This document shows, piece after piece, positions 7,276 to 14,990 of a stretch of 32,836 nt of DNA. Position numbers and translations under genes: made by a program. The notes beneath the pieces are model-generated. The model saw nothing but the letters and a program-made list of their open reading frames with translations. It was not told where the DNA came from and did no database searches. Source of the stretch: Candidatus Bathyarchaeota archaeon (GTDB lineage: Archaea > Thermoproteota > Bathyarchaeia > TCS64); the NCBI GenBank assembly GCA_016934355.1, contig JAFGTA010000021.1, forward strand, positions 1 through 32,836. Reading direction: 5' to 3'. How positions within the stretch are numbered: position 1 is the stretch's first letter; each line of letters opens with the position of its first letter.

Positions 7276-9188
7276 TCTTTCACCTCCTTCGCCTCTAATA
7301 CTCCGAGCCTCTCCAAGTCGTCCGCGACCCATTCAAGACCTTGGTGAATGAGCGCCTCACGGGTGGGGTTCCCCGTCGAACGGTCCCATCTCCTCTCCGC
7401 ATAGTATTCGTCCAGATTTCCCTTGAGGTCGAAGACGGTGCCGCTGCTGGGTCCCTCCGTCAGCCGCTCCTCAAGGAACCGGGGGGGAATCGAGTCGTCC
7501 TCCCTAGCGAGCCCCTCCCGTGAGTTGAAAGCCCTCTCCACCGTCACAATCCTTGAGCCCACGAGCCTCACCTCCTGGGCGCTCAACTTCATGCCTGTAG
7601 CGACCTCGATGACCTCTGAGGCCCTCTCGAAAGTGAGTATCTCCATGTTCTGCATTATGTTCTTGCAGGGCTCTAGGGCGTCGATGACGGCGTTCCAGTC
7701 CTCGAAATAGGAGACCAGCTTGCCCTTCCCCCTGTCGGCCAGCCTGAGGGTGGCCTCCGGAACCCCGAACATCCTCTCGCCTATGCTGGGGTCGTCGCTG
7801 AGCTCAAGGAACGGCTCGCTTCTGAGGTGGTCTCCTCCCCTGCTGGCCACGGCGTAGCCGAGGCCGAATCCCTTCAGGCCCCGGGGGTCAGCCATGATGA
7901 TGTCTAGGCCCTTCACCTGCATGGCGTACATGTGGCCTCTGCCCAGCTTATCGGCGGCAGCCTTGGAGCCGTCAGCAAGGACGTCTCCGAACCCTTTCCT
8001 GTATGCGATCTTCTCTATGAGCGCTAGAATCGTGTAGGGGGAGCCCCAGGAGAGGTCCAGCCCGTCGGCCTCATCGCTACGCAGGAGCCCTCTCTCGTGG
8101 AGCTCCATGGCGAAGGCTATGCAGCCTGAGGTGGACAACGCGTCCAGCCCAAGCCTGTTGCACATGTCGTTGGCTTTCAAGGCGAGCCCCAGGTCACCGT
8201 TCCCTATCCTGGAGGTGAATGACCCGAGGGACTCGTACTCGGGGCCCTCACCGCAGAGGCCCGCGAACCTACCTTCCCTCACCACGTAGAAGCGGCTGCA
8301 CGGTATCGTGCACGCGTAGCATCCTCGGGTCTTGACGTTGAAATCCTCGGCCAGCCGCTCGCCGCTGACCTGCTCCGCGTCCTCGAAGACCCCGGCTGTG
8401 TAGTTGCGGGTGGGCAGGAACCCCTCCGTGTTCGCCATCATGAGTATCCTTGTGGTGCCCATCCGCCTCCTCGGCCCGTACTGGGGGTTACCGTAGATCA
8501 TCTCCTCGACCTCGTCGACGAGCCTCATGAAGCGTCCGTAGTGAGCCACCTCCACCGAGCCTGTGCCTCTGAAAGCTAGGGCCTTCACCCCTTTGGAGGA
8601 CAGCACCGTCCCCAAGCCGGTCCGGGCCGCCACCCTCATGAGGTTGACGAAGACCCCCGCGTACTTGACGCCGTTCTCAGCGGCGGGCCCCACCACAAGG
8701 GTCTGGACGCCGTCGTCTCCAACGTCCTCCTTCACAAGACGGTCCGTCTCGTAGACGTCTCTCCCCTTCAGGCGCGACGCGTCCCTCAGGGAGACATCCC
8801 CGTCGTCGATAAACACGTAGACGAGGTCGGGGCTTCGGCCCTCTAATATGACCTGGTCGTATCCGGCATACTTCATCTCGGCCGCTAAGTGGCCTCCGGC
8901 ATTGCTGTCGCCCAGTATCCCTGTCTGTGGTGACTTGGCCGAGATGTTGAACCTTGAGGCTGTGGGGAACATGGTGCCCACTAGGGGCCCAGTGGAGATG
9001 TAGACGGTGTTGCGGGGGCTCAGAGGATCTATGCCGGGGGCCAGCTCCCTGTACATGTTACAAGAATTAAAGCCCCTCCCCCCGAGGAACTGCCGCGCTA
9101 GGGAAGCGTCTAACGGGATCGTTCTGGGTCTCCCTGCTGTGAGGTTGATCCTAAGGGTCCGCCCAGCGTAACCACGCAGCTCATCCAA
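7272..9188 (-). CDS. Aldehyde:ferredoxin oxidoreductase family protein (tungsten-pterin)
   Basis: 638 residues, the usual AOR length. Family enzymes hold a tungsten (or molybdenum) bis-pterin and one [4Fe-4S] cluster and oxidise aldehydes to acids with ferredoxin. The cluster ligands are seen as C290-x2-C293-x3-C297 (CYACTIPC) and C508 (LEPCKNIMQN). The pterin-binding DALSTSG follows CNRLGL at about 349-355. The N-terminus MDELRGYAGRTLRINLT is typical. It begins at a TTG at 9188 overlapping the stop region of the ferredoxin gene, with AAAGGAGG upstream, and ends in a TTGA overlap with the next small gene. Which aldehyde it uses is unknown; AOR, FOR and WOR-type subgroups cannot be told apart here. 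Confidence 0.92.
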   Translation of the reverse strand: MDELRGYAGRTLRINLTAGRPRTIPLDASLARQFLGGRGFNSCNMYRELAPGIDPLSPRNTVYISTGPLVGTMFPTASRFNISAKSPQTGILGDSNAGGHLAAEMKYAGYDQVILEGRSPDLVYVFIDDGDVSLRDASRLKGRDVYETDRLVKEDVGDDGVQTLVVGPAAENGVKYAGVFVNLMRVAARTGLGTVLSSKGVKALAFRGTGSVEVAHYGRFMRLVDEVEEMIYGNPQYGPRRRMGTTRILMMANTEGFLPTRNYTAGVFEDAEQVSGERLAEDFNVKTRGCYACTIPCSRFYVVREGRFAGLCGEGPEYESLGSFTSRIGNGDLGLALKANDMCNRLGLDALSTSGCIAFAMELHERGLLRSDEADGLDLSWGSPYTILALIEKIAYRKGFGDVLADGSKAAADKLGRGHMYAMQVKGLDIIMADPRGLKGFGLGYAVASRGGDHLRSEPFLELSDDPSIGERMFGVPEATLRLADRGKGKLVSYFEDWNAVIDALEPCKNIMQNMEILTFERASEVIEVATGMKLSAQEVRLVGSRIVTVERAFNSREGLAREDDSIPPRFLEERLTEGPSSGTVFDLKGNLDEYYAERRWDRSTGNPTREALIHQGLEWVADDLERLGVLEAKEVKD

Positions 9189-9639
9189 CGATTCCCAGCC
9201 TCCTTTGAAGCTCGTTTAGCTCGTCTTTCACAGATCTGTAGCCGCCGTCGTACTCCCCATAGAGCAACGCCCCTGTGGGGCACCGTTTGACGCACTCGGG
9301 GTCGCCCCCGCAGAGGTCACACGCTATGGGGCGGCTGTCAACGAGCTTGATGGCCCCGAACTTACATAGCTCGACGCACTGGCCGCAACCAACACATGTT
9401 TCATCGACGACTATGCATCCTCCCGTCCTCTTAATCGCCCCCACTGGGCAGCTTTCCTCGGGGATGCACTCATCGCACTGGTGGCACAGCACAGGGTAGT
9501 CCAGTCCACGGTGGTCGTCCTTAACAACGGTTACCCTTGAGAGGGATGTGCTGAACAAGTGATAGTGTCGGCCGCTGCAGGCGAGCTCACAGTACCTGCA
9601 CCCCGCGCATCTTTCGGCGTCCACCGTGATGCGTTTCAC
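9181..9639 (-). CDS. Four-cluster ferredoxin subunit (HycB/AorB-like)
   Basis: A 152-residue iron-sulfur electron carrier. Four cysteine quartets are visible: C11-C14-C17-C21, C52-C55-C58-C64, C82-C85-C88-C92 and C107-C110-C116-C120, the layout of DmsB/HycB-type proteins holding four [4Fe-4S] clusters. It overlaps the AOR gene by 8 bases and precedes it, so it should be the dedicated electron-transfer partner of that enzyme. Starts at a GTG at 9639, about 26 bases downstream of a TATA-like element, consistent with a leaderless transcript. No membrane anchor or Tat signal is present, so the complex should be cytoplasmic. Confidence 0.88.
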   Translation of the reverse strand: MKRITVDAERCAGCRYCELACSGRHYHLFSTSLSRVTVVKDDHRGLDYPVLCHQCDECIPEESCPVGAIKRTGGCIVVDETCVGCGQCVELCKFGAIKLVDSRPIACDLCGGDPECVKRCPTGALLYGEYDGGYRSVKDELNELQRRLGIVG

Positions 9640-9660
9640 GGCGATAACCCTCCCGTGACT

Positions 9661-9669
9661 CTTTTATCA
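9661..9669 (-). promoter_or_regulatory. TATA box of the ferredoxin-AOR operon
   Basis: On the minus strand TGATAAAAG, centred about 26 bases before the GTG start at 9639. The rest of the 197-base spacer (9640-9836) holds a 6-bp stem hairpin (GTCCTC/GAGGAC near 9720-9737) and AT-rich DNA, with no gene seen. Confidence 0.55.
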
Positions 9670-9836
9670 GGGAGAGAAGACGCTTCAGTGCGTAGGGGAC
9701 AGAATAATACTTCTAATATGTCCTCGCTTCGGAGGACGGGTTCCAGTCCAGATGATACACGCTTCTATGCCTCCTATCTATCTAGGCGTGCTCAAAACGG
9801 GGTTAAGAGATTTAAAAATTGTCATCTGAAAACGGG

Positions 9837-10394
9837 TTAACCGAGTAACTCGGCTACCTCGTCCACGCTCAGCCGGGGCGGCCCCTTCTTACCGATCATC
9901 TTTGCCGAGGGGTATCCCACGCCGACGCCCGCGATTAGGTCCATCTCCTCTTTTCCGTACCTTTTCTTCAGCTCCTCATGAGCGACGTGCGTGGCCGCCA
10001 CCCAGAGGGTGCCCAGCCCCATGTCGTAAGCCTTCAGCATCATGGTCTGGATGCATGCGCCTATGCTCTGGGGGCTCGTCCACGTCCTCTTGCTGTCCCA
10101 CACGAGGATGACGGCCGACGCCTTCTCCAAGCTGAGGCAGCTCCACTCGAAGATGCCGACCTGCCTCTCGTCGTAGTCACCCTTCTTGACCTCGATGTTC
10201 TCCCTGAATATCTTGATGAACTCGGCCTTTGCGTCCCCCATCACCACGGTGAACCTCCAGGGCTGGCTGTTGGTGCCGCTGGGCGCCCAAGTACCCGCCT
10301 CTATGATCTCCCTGATCTGCGTCTCCGTGGCCTGTCTTTCCCTGTCGTAGCTGCGACAGCTGCGGCGACCCATTATGGCTTCGTGTAGCTCCAA
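9837..10394 (-). CDS. Nitroreductase-family flavoprotein, copy 1
   Basis: An FMN-dependent oxidoreductase of the nitroreductase fold. The 185 residues start MELHEAIMGRRSCRSY, the usual FMN-phosphate Arg cluster, followed by APSGTNSQPWRF at about 37-48 and a C-terminal GLGTLWVAA segment with GVGVGYP. It starts at a TTG at 10394 with a TATA-like CTATATC on the minus strand near 10421-10430. It is paralogous to the gene immediately upstream: length, order of motifs and the DVDEV/TVDEV-ELLG/EFLG end match. Physiological substrate (quinone, nitro compound, F420-linked reduction or other) is unknown. Confidence 0.85.
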   Translation of the reverse strand: MELHEAIMGRRSCRSYDRERQATETQIREIIEAGTWAPSGTNSQPWRFTVVMGDAKAEFIKIFRENIEVKKGDYDERQVGIFEWSCLSLEKASAVILVWDSKRTWTSPQSIGACIQTMMLKAYDMGLGTLWVAATHVAHEELKKRYGKEEMDLIAGVGVGYPSAKMIGKKGPPRLSVDEVAELLG

Positions 10395-10432
10395 ACCGAT
10401 CCCACTGTTTCACGGCTCATGGGATATAGGGG

Positions 10433-10981
10433 TTACCCTAGGAACTCGGTTACCTCGTCAACCGTCTTCCGCTTGAACGGTTTGGGCTCCACCATAGCGT
10501 AGCCGAGGGACACGGCTCCGCTGAGCTTCCACTCCTTCCCAAAGTAGCTCCGTATAGCCTCGTAGGCGTAGTAGACATCACCAATCCATAGACTCCCGAG
10601 ACCAAGATCGTAGGCACGGAGAAGCATGTTCTGGATGGCCGCCGCCACGCTGTGCTCCTCAGTAGTCCAGCCGTGCTCACCGCTGTTCCAGACGATGACG
10701 AGGACGGGCGCCTCAACCATGACCTCGCAAGAGCCCTTGGACGACCCCGCCTCCCTGACTCCGTGCTCCTCGATGAACCTGTCCAGCTCGGTGTCGAAGA
10801 AAGCTAGGAACTTCGCCTTTGCGTCGCCTGTGAGGACTGTGAACCTCCACTGCTCGTCACGCTTGGCGCTGGGCGCGTAGTTCGCCGCGTCAAGTACCTC
10901 CCTGACCAGCTCCACCGGTACCTTCTCAGGCTTGTATCTGCGTATGCTTCTCCTTCCCTTCACCGCCTCTATGAGTTCCAA
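10433..10981 (-). CDS. Nitroreductase-family flavoprotein, copy 2
   Basis: Paralogue of the downstream nitroreductase, about 182 residues. It has the start LELIEAVKGRRSIRRYKP, APSAKRDEQWRF at the FMN loop, GLGSLWIGD, and SLGYAMVEPKPFKRKTVDEV at the end. The TTG at 10981 aligns exactly with the TTG start of copy 1; a GTG two codons earlier (10987) is the alternative. A minus-strand TTATAG box near 11014-11020 fits either. The pair arose by tandem duplication but each has its own TATA element. The FMN loop differs (SAKRDEQ versus SGTNSQP), pointing to different substrates. Confidence 0.83.
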   Translation of the reverse strand: MELIEAVKGRRSIRRYKPEKVPVELVREVLDAANYAPSAKRDEQWRFTVLTGDAKAKFLAFFDTELDRFIEEHGVREAGSSKGSCEVMVEAPVLVIVWNSGEHGWTTEEHSVAAAIQNMLLRAYDLGLGSLWIGDVYYAYEAIRSYFGKEWKLSGAVSLGYAMVEPKPFKRKTVDEVTEFLG

Positions 10982-10987
10982 ACGCAC

Positions 10988-11025
10988 ACCATATAGGCAT
11001 CCCCGGCACTGTTCTATAAGTCTGG
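10988..11025. promoter_or_regulatory. Divergent promoter with two opposed TATA boxes
   Basis: The 38-45 base spacer between nitroreductase copy 2 and the FrlD-like kinase holds CATATAGG at 10990-10997, about 32 bases before the GTG at 11026, and CTATAAG at 11014-11020, which reads CTTATAG on the minus strand about 30 bases before that gene's start. The two promoters overlap, so they cannot easily be occupied at once. Confidence 0.5.
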
Positions 11026-11838
11026 GTGAGAAAAGTGAGGCTGCTAGCCGTAGGCGACAACTGCGTGGACCACTATAAGGAGCTCGGGAGAAGGTTCCCC
11101 GGAGGCAACGCCCTCAACGTCGCCGTCTACTCCGCGCGGGTGCCAGGCGTGGACGCCGACTACCTCGGAGTCATCGGCACCGACCCCAACGGAGACTTCA
11201 TGAAGCGGCAGATCAGAGCCGAGGGGCTCGACGCCTCTATGCTCCAGCGCGCAGAGGGAGAGACCGCGGTGACTACCATACTGGTACGCGGCGGAGACCG
11301 AGTGTTCGACCATTACCTAGAGGGTGTGCAGGAGAACGCAAAGCTCCGGCTGGACGCGATACCTTCCCCCGAGCGCTACGACATCATGCACTTCACCGTC
11401 TGGGGGTACGGCAGGGAACACGTGCAGTGGCTCAAGGAGAACACCGACGTAAAGCTGAGCTGCGACTTCAGCGGGCAGCTCGACGACCCGAGAACTGGTA
11501 TCATGCCGTACCTTGACTACAGTTTCTTCTCGGGTAGCAGCCTCGTCGAGAAGGTGCTCAACCCGGAGGAAAAGATTAGAGAGCTTAAGAGGAGAACATC
11601 CGGTCTGGTCTTGATGACCCTCGGCGAACACGGCTCCATCGCATACGACGGCGAGACCATGTACAGGGGAGACGTGCTCCCGGTGGATGTAGTAGACACA
11701 CTAGGCGCAGGCGACTCTTACATAGCCGCGTTCCTCTGCAGCCGGCTCAGAGGAGAAGTCATCCAGAGGTCGATGGATAACGGTCACTTAGCCGCCAGAG
11801 AGATATGTAGACGGCTCGGGGCCTGGGGCGGGGAGTAG
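11026..11838 (+). CDS. frlD: PfkB-family sugar kinase, fructoselysine 6-kinase (FrlD)-like
   Basis: ATP-dependent ribokinase/PfkB-fold kinase of 270 residues. The pattern follows fructoselysine 6-kinase closely: GDNCVDHYKEL at the N-terminus, the substrate loop FPGGNALNVAVYSAR (24-38), DRVFDHYLEGV, YDIMHFTVWGYG, CDFSGQLDDP, LMTLGEHGSIAYDG, and the catalytic anion-hole motif DTLGAGDSYIAAFLCSR (224-240) with Asp 230 as base. It ends in GAW as the Enterobacterial enzyme does. It lies convergent with an FrlB-like deglycase 3 bases away, which supports a fructosamine-6-phosphate pathway. The exact amine (lysine, asparagine or other) is unknown. Start is a GTG; a second GTG three codons in is possible. 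Confidence 0.8.
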   Translation: MRKVRLLAVGDNCVDHYKELGRRFPGGNALNVAVYSARVPGVDADYLGVIGTDPNGDFMKRQIRAEGLDASMLQRAEGETAVTTILVRGGDRVFDHYLEGVQENAKLRLDAIPSPERYDIMHFTVWGYGREHVQWLKENTDVKLSCDFSGQLDDPRTGIMPYLDYSFFSGSSLVEKVLNPEEKIRELKRRTSGLVLMTLGEHGSIAYDGETMYRGDVLPVDVVDTLGAGDSYIAAFLCSRLRGEVIQRSMDNGHLAAREICRRLGAWGGE

Positions 11839-11841
11839 CCC

Positions 11842-12861
11842 TTAGAACTTCACCTTGTCGTAGAACCGCCAGGCGCCCATCCTGCGGTTCCGGGCGAGGC
11901 TCAGGTAGTAGCTAAGCCACTCCAGTTCGATGAAGAGCGTGAAAGGCGTCATCAAGTTGTCGACGTCGAGTCCCTGCGAGTCGTACTCGATACACTCCAC
12001 GCCGTTGCCCCGGGCGAACTCTATTACGGCGTCCTCAAGCTCCCTCTCGCCGCCCCTGCCCCGCAGGAACACCGCGGCTGCTCCTTGGGTGAAAAGCTCT
12101 AGGGCGCCGTGCCTGAACTCGCTGTAGTCGACGGCGGTGCCGTGGACCCAGCACATCTCCATGAGGGTACAGAGACCGAACTGGTAGGTGAGCCCCCAGT
12201 TAATGCCGCCGCCCACCATGAACACCTCGTCGTGGTCCTTGAGCATCAAACCCTGCTTTCGGGCCGTCTCCTTGGCCTTGGGCATTATCTTAGGGAGAGT
12301 ATCGGGCAGCTTGACTGCTATGTCAATCATCCTTCCACCAACCTCGTAGCCCTTCTCCCTGAGTATGGCGCCGAACAAGATGTAGAGGCTCCCAAGCTTG
12401 CCAAGAGTAACGCCCCTGCCCTCCCAGCCGACGCCATGCGTAGCCAACCCGTTGATCACGGACTCCGTCTTCTGGGTGAGCCCCACGGTGACGGCGCCCC
12501 GCTCCTTACACCACTCCAAAGCCCTGACGATCTCCTTGGTCTTGCCGCTCTGGCTGATGAAGATGCAGACGGCGTCGCCGTCCACGGCTGCGGGCTGCTG
12601 CTCCAGGAACATCCAGCCGCTGTACGCCTTCACAGGCACGTCCGTGAACTTGTCCGCGATGTACGCGAGGGGCAGCTGGACGCTGTAGCTGCCGCCGCTG
12701 CCCACCATGTAGAACCGCTTGTACTTGGACAGCTCCTTCCCTAATCGCTCAAACACGGGCTTCTGCTTCACGACCGCCTCTAGGGTCTGCTCGGTGATGC
12801 CGTCCACCAGCCACGGGGGGCGGTACGTATCCTCAGTAAGATAATCAACTGGCTCACTCAT
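11842..12861 (-). CDS. frlB: SIS-domain deglycase, fructoselysine 6-phosphate deglycase (FrlB)-like
   Basis: Two SIS sugar-isomerase domains in 339 residues. The first has the phosphosugar site FYMVGSGGSYSVQLP and FISQSGKTKEIVRAL; the second has FMVGGGINWGLTYQ and TLMEMCWVHGTAVDYSEFRHG. In the Salmonella homologue FraB the catalytic Glu214 and His230 are 16 residues apart; the Glu of LMEM (about 235) and the His of FRHG (about 251) here have the same spacing. The ending FIELEWLSYYLSLARNR is also FrlB-like. The predicted reaction splits fructosamine 6-phosphate into glucose 6-phosphate and free amine. The ATG at 12861 follows AGGTG by six bases; a GTG three codons earlier is the alternative. 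Confidence 0.78.
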   Translation of the reverse strand: MSEPVDYLTEDTYRPPWLVDGITEQTLEAVVKQKPVFERLGKELSKYKRFYMVGSGGSYSVQLPLAYIADKFTDVPVKAYSGWMFLEQQPAAVDGDAVCIFISQSGKTKEIVRALEWCKERGAVTVGLTQKTESVINGLATHGVGWEGRGVTLGKLGSLYILFGAILREKGYEVGGRMIDIAVKLPDTLPKIMPKAKETARKQGLMLKDHDEVFMVGGGINWGLTYQFGLCTLMEMCWVHGTAVDYSEFRHGALELFTQGAAAVFLRGRGGERELEDAVIEFARGNGVECIEYDSQGLDVDNLMTPFTLFIELEWLSYYLSLARNRRMGAWRFYDKVKF

Positions 12862-12875
12862 GTGATGCACCTGAT

Positions 12876-12908
12876 GCGCGAAAAAAGCGCGCCTATAGAT
12901 AAAAACGT
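12876..12908 (-). promoter_or_regulatory. Promoter and leader hairpin of the FrlB-like gene
   Basis: On the minus strand GTTTTTATC (about 12899-12908) is a TATA-like box; the start site should fall near 12877. The initial transcribed region then holds a 5-bp GC stem (GCGCG / CGCGC) around a T/A-rich loop at 12876-12892. This could act as an operator overlapping the start site, or be chance. Confidence 0.4.
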
Positions 12909-12925
12909 TTCAAGAAAGGGGGAGC

Positions 12926-13855
12926 CTATAGCTCCAGCTTGAGGGCTTCCTTGAGGCCCTTGTACCGGTTCCTGATGGTGACCTCGGTCACGCCAGCGGC
13001 GTCCGCGATCATCTTCTGGGTCCGCTTCTCGTCGTTCATGACGCACGCGATGTACAGCGCCGCGGCGGCCAGGCCCATGGGGTCCTTGCCAGCCGTGGTC
13101 TTCAGCTCCTCGGCGCGCCTCAGTATGTCGACCGCCGTCTGCTGCGTGTTCTCGCTGATATCCACCTTCGCCGCTATCTTAGGCACCCTGTACTGGGCCT
13201 TCGGGATAGGCATACTGAGGTTCAGCTCCCTCAGGAGAAGCCTGTAGCAGCGAGCCAAGTCCTTCTTGTCGATGGTGCTGACCTGACCAAGCTCCCGTAA
13301 GGTCCTCGGAGTCCCCGTGACCCTGCAAGCGGCGTAGAGGCTGGCCGCGGCGATGGCGCTTATGCTGCGCCCCCTGACGAGACCTTTCTCCAGCGCCTTC
13401 CTGTAGATGACGGCTGCCCGCTCCTTGACCGGCTTGGGTATGTGGAGCTTGTCGGTGAGCCTGCTGAGCTCCGTCATGGCGTGGCTCAGGTTGCGGTCGA
13501 TGCTCGACTGGTAGCTGCTCCTTATATGCCACTTCTTGAGTCTGAGCATCTGGAACATTGTGCTGGTGGGGATGGTTCTGCCGAACGCGTCCTTGCCAAC
13601 CTGGCCTATCATGGTGCTGAGGCCCTTGTCGTGGACGCTGAAGCTGAGAGGCATACCTACGCGGCTGCGGCTGTCCCGCTCATCCTGGCTGAAGGCCCTC
13701 CACTCGGGCCCCTCGTTTATCATAGTGTCGGCCATGACGAGCCCGCACCCGCCGCATATGCGCTCCCCTGAGCCGCCGTCGATAATGATTTGTTTGCTTC
13801 CGCATTCCGGGCAGACGTCTTCGCTCCCGTTCCTAGTGTTTGGTTTCAACATCAT
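12926..13855 (-). CDS. tfb: Transcription initiation factor B (TFB, archaeal TFIIB)
   Basis: Bridges TBP-bound promoter DNA and RNA polymerase. The 309 residues show the N-terminal zinc ribbon C15PEC18 and C34GGC37, the B-reader/linker (GPEWRAFSQDERDSRSRVG), and two cyclin-fold repeats, the second with VPKIAAKVDISENTQQTAVDILRRAEEL and the recognition helix near EVTIRNRYKGLKEAL. Length is normal. Two ATGs in tandem start it. It faces an AT-rich spacer of 271 bases with several TATA-like elements, including a palindromic one at 13955-13973, so control of this gene could be complex. Whether other TFB copies exist in the genome is not known. Confidence 0.95.
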   Translation of the reverse strand: MMLKPNTRNGSEDVCPECGSKQIIIDGGSGERICGGCGLVMADTMINEGPEWRAFSQDERDSRSRVGMPLSFSVHDKGLSTMIGQVGKDAFGRTIPTSTMFQMLRLKKWHIRSSYQSSIDRNLSHAMTELSRLTDKLHIPKPVKERAAVIYRKALEKGLVRGRSISAIAAASLYAACRVTGTPRTLRELGQVSTIDKKDLARCYRLLLRELNLSMPIPKAQYRVPKIAAKVDISENTQQTAVDILRRAEELKTTAGKDPMGLAAAALYIACVMNDEKRTQKMIADAAGVTEVTIRNRYKGLKEALKLEL

Positions 13856-14126
13856 ATTTTGTACACCTTTTGAATAGCAGTCGCTAGGAATACCCCGAAC
13901 CGTATCGGAATACTAGTGAGCGAACAGAGTGGCGATACAGCAACTTTCGCGTATATATAGCTTTCGGCTATATTTACCATAGAATCTGTGGACGTGGATG
14001 TAAAATCTAGTATATAATTCGGTATCATGTAATTATCTAAAGAATTTATATGGCTCTATATCAACAAACCGAGGCCCGGAGGGGCCCCGGGCAACCGTTT
14101 TTATCCCTAGACAACGTGAATTGCCC
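13856..14126. other. AT-rich spacer between divergent TFB and phosphorylase genes
   Basis: The longest gene-free stretch of the window. It holds a palindrome ATATAGC-TTTCG-GCTATAT (13955-13973) that contains a TATA box on both strands. Further TATA-like runs lie near 14009-14018 (GTATATAATT) and 14042-14063 (ATTTATATGG, CTATATC). A GC hairpin (GCCCGG/CCGGGC, 14074-14092) is followed by a T-run at 14098-14102. No convincing open frame is present. A short non-coding RNA ending at the hairpin is possible but unproven. Confidence 0.5.
14097..14105 (+). promoter_or_regulatory. TATA box of the MTAP-like gene
   Basis: GTTTTTATC centred 26 bases before the ATG at 14127. This selects the ATG over an in-frame TTG two codons upstream (14121) and predicts a leaderless transcript. 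Confidence 0.6.
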
Positions 14127-14987
14127 ATGGCAGAGATACCGAAGGTCAAGATCGCCGTCCTCGGCGGCTCCACCACCATAGGCTCAGGCTTCCCCCGCGC
14201 GTACAAAGGCGTAAAAATCATCGCGGACGCTCTGGTTTTCGACACGCCCTTCGGCCCCACGGCTCCTTTCACCCACGCGGAGGCCGGCGGCAAGGAGTTC
14301 CTCTACGTTAACTTCCACGGCATAACCCGTGAGATCAGGAACACCGAGCCAGACAGCAGCGGTGAACGCGTCTTCTACGTGCTATGGAAGGCCGGCGTCA
14401 AGAAGATCATCGGAACCGCCCTCTGCGGCTCCACCAACAGACTGCTGGACCCTGCGGACGCTGTGATCCCGGATGACTTCGTCGACTTCACCACCAAGCG
14501 GGCTCAGATGCTCATGGCGAGCCTACAGGACAGGGGCCTCGACGTGCCACGGTACAGTTATAGGCTCCACCAGCCGCTGTGCCCGACGCTGAGCGACCAC
14601 CTCGTGGAAGCCTGCGAGGCCGTGGGGTTCCCCCGGGTCTTCAAGAGGGGCATCGTCGGCGTCGCCGAGGGGCCTCGGCTGGAGAGCCCTGCCGAGATCA
14701 GGCTCAGGTGGCAGAACCTTGGCATCGACATTGTGACCATGAACCTGGTGCCTGAGGTGTTCTTCGCCCGGGAGATCGGGGCCTGCTACGCGGCGCTTGA
14801 GCTTGTGAGCAACTACGGTGAGGGCCTCATCGACCCTCGTTGGGAGGGAAACACGGCGTTCAAGGAGTTCCAGGAGAGGTGGAACCGGCCGGCGGCTGAG
14901 GCGCTGCTCAAGGTAATCGAGGCCATGGACCCCGACGACGACAGCTGCGGCTGCGGCGGCTATAGGTGGAAGAGTATCCTTCTGTAG
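14127..14987 (+). CDS. Atypical MTAP / purine nucleoside phosphorylase family protein
   Basis: Family enzymes split methylthioadenosine or purine nucleosides with phosphate. In 286 residues the fold marks remain: VLGGSTTIG at about 10-18 (phosphate loop), VAEGPRLES at 169-177, and MNLVPEVFFAREIGACYAAL at 195-214. Several core residues differ from MTAP: the usual RHG is FHG, the GSL loop is CGSTN, and the base-specificity segment, normally TDYD in MTAP, is SNYG near 218-221. Asn there is the PNP-type residue for 6-oxopurines. So it may prefer methylthioinosine or inosine/guanosine over adenosines (inference). The C-terminus carries an unusual CGCGGY tail. Leaderless ATG start. Confidence 0.75.
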   Translation: MAEIPKVKIAVLGGSTTIGSGFPRAYKGVKIIADALVFDTPFGPTAPFTHAEAGGKEFLYVNFHGITREIRNTEPDSSGERVFYVLWKAGVKKIIGTALCGSTNRLLDPADAVIPDDFVDFTTKRAQMLMASLQDRGLDVPRYSYRLHQPLCPTLSDHLVEACEAVGFPRVFKRGIVGVAEGPRLESPAEIRLRWQNLGIDIVTMNLVPEVFFAREIGACYAALELVSNYGEGLIDPRWEGNTAFKEFQERWNRPAAEALLKVIEAMDPDDDSCGCGGYRWKSILL

Positions 14988-14990
14988 GCC

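Noticed and set aside
9719..9775. Possible tRNA remnant or C/D-box RNA (GGTTCCAGTCC and ATGATAC)
   Set aside because: No acceptor or anticodon stem pairs, and no proper D box follows; only a 6-bp hairpin is supported.
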